NCBI GenBank assembly: GCA_017354065.1
Contig: JAFMRN010000053.1
Coordinates: 1-10,629, forward strand
Source: Solirubrobacterales bacterium
GTDB lineage: Bacteria > Actinomycetota > Thermoleophilia > Solirubrobacterales > Solirubrobacteraceae
Direction: 5' to 3'
DNA length: 10,629 nucleotides
How positions within the stretch are numbered: position 1 is the stretch's first letter; every line of letters begins with the position of its first letter. The notes below the pieces were generated by a model, which had not been told where the DNA came from, did not search any database, and was given only the letters and a program-made list of their open reading frames with translations. The position numbers and the translations under genes were made by a program. Of the stretch, positions 6,878-10,629 are shown one piece after another.

Positions 6878-6883
6878 AGCTTA
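6878..6883 (-). promoter_or_regulatory. Candidate -10 hexamer of a leaderless nitroreductase-murC transcript
   Basis: TAAGCT on the minus strand ends 6 bases before the ATG at 6871 and fits TANNNT, so transcription could begin on the start codon. A weak CTGAGC lies 16 bases upstream. This would be the promoter for murC and the genes after it, needed because the plus-strand gene 6984-8261 separates them from murG. Confidence 0.4.
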
Positions 6884-6918
6884 TCTGCCGGACCGGGCGG
6901 CTCAGCCAGGCGTGCCGG

Positions 6919-6941
6919 GAGCAGCCGATTAAAGGCTGCTC
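6919..6941. promoter_or_regulatory. Perfect inverted repeat in the divergent intergenic region
   Basis: GAGCAGCC (6919-6926) and GGCTGCTC (6934-6941) form an 8-base perfect inverted repeat around the AT-rich loop GATTAAA. On the plus strand TTTC follows. It lies in the 112-base gap between the divergently read nitroreductase gene and the GH6-like gene, 42 bases before the latter. It may be a regulator's operator or, in the RNA of the GH6-like gene, a leader hairpin. On the minus strand TTGATC-N19-TTTAAT runs into the loop, a weak extra promoter match. Confidence 0.5.
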
Positions 6942-6983
6942 TTTCAACGGTCGATCAACTAGATGAAGCAGGGGCTCTAGGCA

Positions 6984-8261
6984 ATGACTCTGAAGCGGAT
7001 ACCTCTAACCCTTGGGATGCTGCTGATCGTGCTGCTCGCGATCGGGATGTCCCACGCGCCCGCCGGCCACGCCGAGACCATGGGCAAGCAGTGCAACGAC
7101 ACCGCTGAGCCCGCCGCCCGCGATCCGTCAAACCCCCTGGCGCTGGCCAACCCGCCCGGCACCAACGACCCGATCCGCGGCGCCAAGCTGTGGGTCGCCG
7201 GCCCCAGCCACAGCGCGGCCGCGGGCGCGATCATCCACCTGCTGGGAACCGACAGGAACCAAAAGCTGAACACCGGCGTGGCGCTGCGCGGCTTCCCGGA
7301 CTCGGAGTCCTACGCGGACTTCTTGAAGTGGGTCGACAGGAAGCTGCCCCACTACTCCAAGCACGTCCAATACCAGGTGCACGAGTTGGAGAAGTCAGCC
7401 GGACAGCCGGCGACCGTCCGCGTGAACGCCACCAGCGGCGGCGGCGCGCCCGCTGACATCTACGCGCAGACGCGGAAGTTCGTCTGCCAGCTCTGGCCCC
7501 AGGACCCGGGCTCTGTGATGCAGCTCAGCACCTACTTCCTGCAGCCGACGCTGGGCGGCTGCGCGACCACGGCAAAAATCGACGCCTACGCGCCGAAGTT
7601 CAAGGCCCAGATCAACGCGGTCTCGGACGCGATCGCCGCCAATCCGATGATCGTCTACGCCGAGGAGGACGCGGTCGGCGCATCCCACTGCATGGCCTCC
7701 AAGCAGTCGCTGGGCGCCTGGGAGGCGCTGATGAAGTACGAGGTCGACACGCTCGAACGGAATCCGCACACGGTCGTGTACATAGAGGGCGGCTATGACG
7801 ACTCCCAGGACGCCGCCTACGCCGCCTCCGTGCTGAACCCCGGCGGGATCCACGACGCCCAGGGCTTCTTCACCAACGACACGCACTTCCAATGGGACTC
7901 AAACGAGTGGGCGTACGCCGAGCAGATCTCGCGCCGCACCGGCGGCGCGCACTTTGTGATCAACACGGCCGACAACGGCCGCGGCCCGCTGTACCACGAG
8001 AACAAGGCCCGCTACGGGATCGAGCAGCTCTGCAACCCGCCGGACCGCGGTCTCGGAGTCAGGCCGACCACCACGCCGGCGTTGCCGGGCAAGGCCGCCG
8101 CCTACCCCCTGGACGGCTTCACCTGGACCTACCCCCCGGGCTTCAGCGTCGGGACCTGCCACGGCGGGCCGGCGTCGGGCTACTGGCCCGAGCTGGGCGT
8201 GAGCCTCGGCGCGCACGCCAACAGCCAGTACGGCCCCGGATACAAATCAGAGCCCTGGTAG
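6984..8261 (+). CDS. Secreted glycoside hydrolase family 6-like protein with altered active-site residues
   Basis: 425 residues, the only plus-strand gene here. Signal peptide: basic n-region (LKR), hydrophobic 8-22, probable cleavage after AGHA (27-30). The mature part reads as a full GH6 domain, a family that cuts beta-1,4-glucans such as cellulose. Seen in family order: VYAEEDAVG (224-232) for the acid region, VVYIEGGYDD (264-273), GFFTND (294-299), HFVINTADNGRGP (323-335), CNPPDRGLGVRPT (350-362), PPGFSVGTCHGGPASGYWPE (384-403). Cysteine pairs C193-C236 and C350-C392 match the two family disulfides in spacing. D229 fits the catalytic acid. The usual Asp before C193 is G192, and the Asp of the DGTC-type motif is V389, so activity may be altered. 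No binding module. The ATG at 6984 has a GGGG 9 bases upstream. The target glycan is unknown. Confidence 0.85.
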   Translation: MTLKRIPLTLGMLLIVLLAIGMSHAPAGHAETMGKQCNDTAEPAARDPSNPLALANPPGTNDPIRGAKLWVAGPSHSAAAGAIIHLLGTDRNQKLNTGVALRGFPDSESYADFLKWVDRKLPHYSKHVQYQVHELEKSAGQPATVRVNATSGGGAPADIYAQTRKFVCQLWPQDPGSVMQLSTYFLQPTLGGCATTAKIDAYAPKFKAQINAVSDAIAANPMIVYAEEDAVGASHCMASKQSLGAWEALMKYEVDTLERNPHTVVYIEGGYDDSQDAAYAASVLNPGGIHDAQGFFTNDTHFQWDSNEWAYAEQISRRTGGAHFVINTADNGRGPLYHENKARYGIEQLCNPPDRGLGVRPTTTPALPGKAAAYPLDGFTWTYPPGFSVGTCHGGPASGYWPELGVSLGAHANSQYGPGYKSEPW

Positions 8262-9332
8262 CTAGCCGGCGGCGGCCAGCACCTCGGCGGCGATGTCCTC
8301 CGCCGCCCGCGGACGCGCGAGCCCTGCCGCGGCCCGTCCCATCGCCGCCATCCGCTTGGGATCGGACAGCAGCTGGCCGACCTCGGAGCCGAGCCGCTCG
8401 GCGCTGAGCTGCTGATCGGGGACGATCAACGCCGCGCCCGCGTCCGCCAGATACCGGGCGTTGGTTGTCTGATGGTCGGCGGTCGCGTGCGGGTAGGGCA
8501 CCAGGATCGAGGGCTTGCCGGCCAGCGCGATCTCAAAGATCGACCCCCCTGAACGCGCCACAACCAGGTCAGCGGCGACGAGCGCGTCGACGAACCCGTC
8601 GATGTAGCCGCGCAGGTCATAGTGCGGGCCGGGCGCGCCGCCGCGCTCCTCCAGCAGCGGCAGGTCGCGCTCACCGGCGGCGTGCAGGACCCGGAACGGC
8701 GCCCCGGCAAAGGCCTCCAGCGCCGCGAAGTTGATCGAGCGCGCTCCCAGCGACCCGCCGAACACAACGACGAGCGTTTCGGAGTCCGCCACACCGAAGC
8801 GCCGGCGCGCGCTGGCGCGATCGGTGTTCAGCGGCGGCACGGGACGACCGGTGATCAGGAAGCGGCCGGGCGGCGCGTTCTCGGTGCCGGGGATCGGCAG
8901 TGCCAGGCACACGCGCCGGGCGACCGGGGCAAGCAGCTTGTTGGTCAGGCCCAGGTGGCTGTCGAGCTCGGTCAGCACCAGCGGCACCCGGCGGATCCGC
9001 GCCGCCAGCCCGACGGGACCCGCGACGTACCCGCCGCCGCCCATCACCGCGCTGGGCGCGAGCTGCCCGATCAGGCTGAGGCAACGCCCCAGCGCCCTGG
9101 TGTCGGTCGCCACCGCGCGGGCGGCGGCCAGCGGCTTGCGCCGTGGCAGCGACACAACATTGAGCTGGTGGAACTCATAACCGGCCTCAGGCACGAGCTT
9201 CGCCTCAGCCCGGTTGCCGCCGATGAAGTGGACCTCGGCGCCGTCAGCCCGCAGCGCGTCTGCGACCGCCAGCGCCGGGACTACGTGACCGGCGGTCCCG
9301 CCGGCGCCGATCACGATCCTCGGAGCGCTCAT
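8262..9332 (-). CDS. murG: UDP-GlcNAc:lipid I N-acetylglucosaminyltransferase MurG
   Basis: MurG transfers GlcNAc to lipid I on the inner face of the membrane to make lipid II. 356 residues, the usual length, with two Rossmann-like (GT-B) domains. Seen: acceptor-side loop GGTAGHVVPALAVADAL (11-27), MGGGGYVAGPVGLA (97-110), FGGSLGA (191-197), HAAGERD (217-223), and the donor-binding region SGGSIFEIALAGKP (261-274) with LVPYPHATADHQTTNA (277-292). The HEQN-type motif of many MurG proteins is replaced by TELDSHLGLTN (121-131). The start is ATG 9332; the open frame to 9461 is a shadow of ftsW. The first 89 bases overlap the end of ftsW in another frame, and there is no good Shine-Dalgarno, so translation is probably coupled. 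The stop codon directly touches that of the plus-strand GH6-like gene. Confidence 0.97.
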   Translation of the reverse strand: MSAPRIVIGAGGTAGHVVPALAVADALRADGAEVHFIGGNRAEAKLVPEAGYEFHQLNVVSLPRRKPLAAARAVATDTRALGRCLSLIGQLAPSAVMGGGGYVAGPVGLAARIRRVPLVLTELDSHLGLTNKLLAPVARRVCLALPIPGTENAPPGRFLITGRPVPPLNTDRASARRRFGVADSETLVVVFGGSLGARSINFAALEAFAGAPFRVLHAAGERDLPLLEERGGAPGPHYDLRGYIDGFVDALVAADLVVARSGGSIFEIALAGKPSILVPYPHATADHQTTNARYLADAGAALIVPDQQLSAERLGSEVGQLLSDPKRMAAMGRAAAGLARPRAAEDIAAEVLAAAG

Positions 9333-10524
9333 AGTTCGCAGCCTGTGTTTGTGCGCGCCCGGCCTCGCGGTCGACGGCCCGCAGCTCCTGGGCAGAGGGC
9401 CGTGAGATGTTCGCCAGCAGCCCGACGCCGCCCAGCAGCACGACCAGTGAGGTCGGCGCATAAGACAGGAACGGCAGCGGCACGCCGGTCAGCGGCGCGA
9501 TCCCCAGCACGACGAAGATGTTCAGCAGGCCTTGGCACAGAATCAGCGAGGTAACCCCAGTCGCGACCAATTTGCCATACCGCGTGGCGGCCTTGCGTGC
9601 CGTGCGCAACCCGGCGAAGGCCAGCATCCCGTAGAGCACCACCACGAACATGATCCCCATCACGCCGAGCTCGTCGCCGATCACCGCCAGGATGAAGTCG
9701 GTCTGGGCCTCCGGCACGTAGAAGTCCTTGATCACGCCCTTGCCGAGCCCGACGCCGAAGAAGCCGCCGGAACCGATCCCCACCTGCCCCTCAACGCTTT
9801 GGAAGCCGGTCGTCTTGATGCTCGCCCAGGGGTGCAGGAACGAGGTCAGGCGCGCCCGCTGGTAGGCGGAGCCGAGCACCAGCAGGATGATCGCCGCGAC
9901 CACGACCGCGGCCACGATCCCGAGGTAGCGCATCGGCACGCCGCCGGCGATCAGCAGCGCGGCGACGGTGCCGGCGACGACCAGCGTGGTGCCGAGGTCG
10001 GGCTCCAGGTAGATCAGCAGGCAGGCGGGCGCGGTCACGACCAGCACCGGCGCGAGCGCCTTTCTGATCCCACGGTGGATACGCCGCGGGTTCTCGGCGA
10101 CATACCGCGCGACGTACAGGATCAGCGCGACCTTCATCAGCTCGGAGGGCTGGAACTGCACCGGTCCGGCCCCGATCCAGCGCCGCGCACCGGCCACGGA
10201 CACGCCGATGTGTGGCACGAGGACCAGTGCCAGCAGGCCGAATGACGCCCACAACAGGGCCTTGGTCACCTGCGGGGTCAACAGCGCCAGCCCGCGCCGC
10301 TCCGCGATCCGCATCACCACCAGGCCGATGCCGGCCGCCAGCAGGTACATGAAGAACTCGCCGGTACCGAAGCCGTGCCCGCTGATCACGCCCGCGGGGC
10401 TGGAGGCCGAGTAGACCATCACCGCGCCGTACGCCAGCAACAGCAGCGTCGCGGTCATCAGCACGCGGTGCTCCAGCGGCGGCTGGGTCCGGCGCGTCAC
10501 GCGCCTGGCGCTGATAGCGGTCAT
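9244..10524 (-). CDS. ftsW: SEDS peptidoglycan glycosyltransferase FtsW
   Basis: FtsW polymerises lipid II into septal glycan strands together with a class B penicillin-binding protein. 426 residues with about ten membrane segments (first near 22-39). Seen: GARRWIG (112-118), FQPSELMK (124-131), LEPDLGTT (173-180), AQTDFILAVIGDELG (273-287) where D276 fits the essential SEDS aspartate, and GVPLPFLSYAPTSL (347-360), in which the family's usual SYGGSS reads SYAPTS. A cytoplasmic tail (about 374-426) is charged, with R406-R409 in a row, and its end is encoded inside murG. FtsW rather than RodA is favoured by the position between murD and murG. ATG 10524 overlaps the murD stop (ATGA), with GGGAG 8 bases upstream. 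Confidence 0.96.
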   Translation of the reverse strand: MTAISARRVTRRTQPPLEHRVLMTATLLLLAYGAVMVYSASSPAGVISGHGFGTGEFFMYLLAAGIGLVVMRIAERRGLALLTPQVTKALLWASFGLLALVLVPHIGVSVAGARRWIGAGPVQFQPSELMKVALILYVARYVAENPRRIHRGIRKALAPVLVVTAPACLLIYLEPDLGTTLVVAGTVAALLIAGGVPMRYLGIVAAVVVAAIILLVLGSAYQRARLTSFLHPWASIKTTGFQSVEGQVGIGSGGFFGVGLGKGVIKDFYVPEAQTDFILAVIGDELGVMGIMFVVVLYGMLAFAGLRTARKAATRYGKLVATGVTSLILCQGLLNIFVVLGIAPLTGVPLPFLSYAPTSLVVLLGGVGLLANISRPSAQELRAVDREAGRAQTQAANYERSEDRDRRRRDRRSRSPGAGGRRRAAG

Positions 10525-10629
10525 GTGACCAGCTCCCGGAAGGCGTCGCCACGGGCCTCGAAGTTCGCGAACTGATCAAAGCTCGCACAGGCCGGGCTCA
10601 AGAGTATGGTGGCGCCGCTGCTGGCTTTG
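10521..10629 (-). CDS. murD: UDP-N-acetylmuramoylalanine--D-glutamate ligase MurD, C-terminal end only
   Basis: Only the last 35 codons are inside the window. They read through TILLSPACASFDQFANFEAR and end in GDAFRELVT, which carries the conserved C-terminal MurD pattern LLSPACASFDQF-x2-FE-x-RGD-x-F-x-E-LV. MurD adds D-glutamate to UDP-MurNAc-L-alanine. The TGA stop (10523-10521) overlaps the ftsW ATG in the sequence ATGA, so the two are translationally coupled. The gene continues past the right edge. Confidence 0.93.
   Translation of the reverse strand, partial: KASSGATILLSPACASFDQFANFEARGDAFRELVT

Noticed and set aside
6919..6941. Operator for a CebR-type cellulose regulator
   Set aside because: The palindrome shares only a GGGAGC half with the known box and has a different spacing; it is reported only as an unassigned inverted repeat.
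9333..9461. N-terminal extension of murG from 9461
   Set aside because: The added residues are the ftsW sequence read in another frame; MurG proteins begin a few residues before the GGTAGH loop, matching ATG 9332.
8622..9554. Plus-strand open frame of 310 codons opposite murG and ftsW
   Set aside because: Antisense shadow crossing two intact conserved genes; low-complexity Arg/Ala/Gln composition.
9791..10588. Minus-strand open frame of 265 codons overlapping ftsW and murD
   Set aside because: Same strand but a different frame from ftsW; the Arg/Ala-rich product has no membrane segments or motifs, while ftsW is complete in its own frame.

Overview
The window is high-GC DNA carrying most of a division and cell wall (dcw) cluster, read almost entirely on the minus strand. 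In transcription order the genes are murD (3' end only), ftsW, murG, a gap with inserted genes, murC, an inserted gene, murB, ftsQ, ftsZ and gcvT (3' end cut off by the window edge). The organism is most likely an actinomycetote. There is no ftsA between ftsQ and ftsZ, FtsZ has the actinobacterial start and tail, an F420/deazaflavin-type nitroreductase is present, and starts include GTG and TTG. The style of the MurG, FtsW and MurC proteins suggests a deep-branching class such as Thermoleophilia (Solirubrobacterales), but that placement is from memory and not proven.

Right part (8262-10629): the end of murD overlaps the ftsW start by 4 bases, and ftsW overlaps murG by 89 bases. This is a tightly coupled unit that makes the UDP-MurNAc-pentapeptide precursor (MurD), lipid II (MurG) and the septal glycan polymerase (FtsW). 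Centre (4270-8261): three genes foreign to the usual dcw order sit here. They are a plus-strand secreted glycoside hydrolase family 6 (GH6)-like protein whose stop codon touches the murG stop codon, a minus-strand deazaflavin-dependent nitroreductase just ahead of murC, and a minus-strand short-chain dehydrogenase between murC and murB. Left part (1-4186): murB and ftsQ overlap by 4 bases, ftsZ has its own probable promoter, and gcvT of the glycine cleavage system follows.

Because of the inverted GH6 gene the cluster must be at least two transcription units: murD-ftsW-murG, and nitroreductase-murC onward. Several genes after the breaks lack a convincing Shine-Dalgarno sequence but have a TANNNT -10-like hexamer 6-9 bases before the start codon, which suggests leaderless transcripts.

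Points worth a second look: the GH6-like protein seems to lack two of the family's conserved acidic active-site residues; the arginine cluster in the FtsW tail is encoded by the same DNA as the MurG glycine-rich loop and may pair with the aspartate cluster of the FtsZ tail; and two tandem 61-base hairpin units lie between ftsZ and gcvT. No RNA genes, CRISPR arrays or insertion sequences were seen. No stretch longer than 227 bases lacks a gene.
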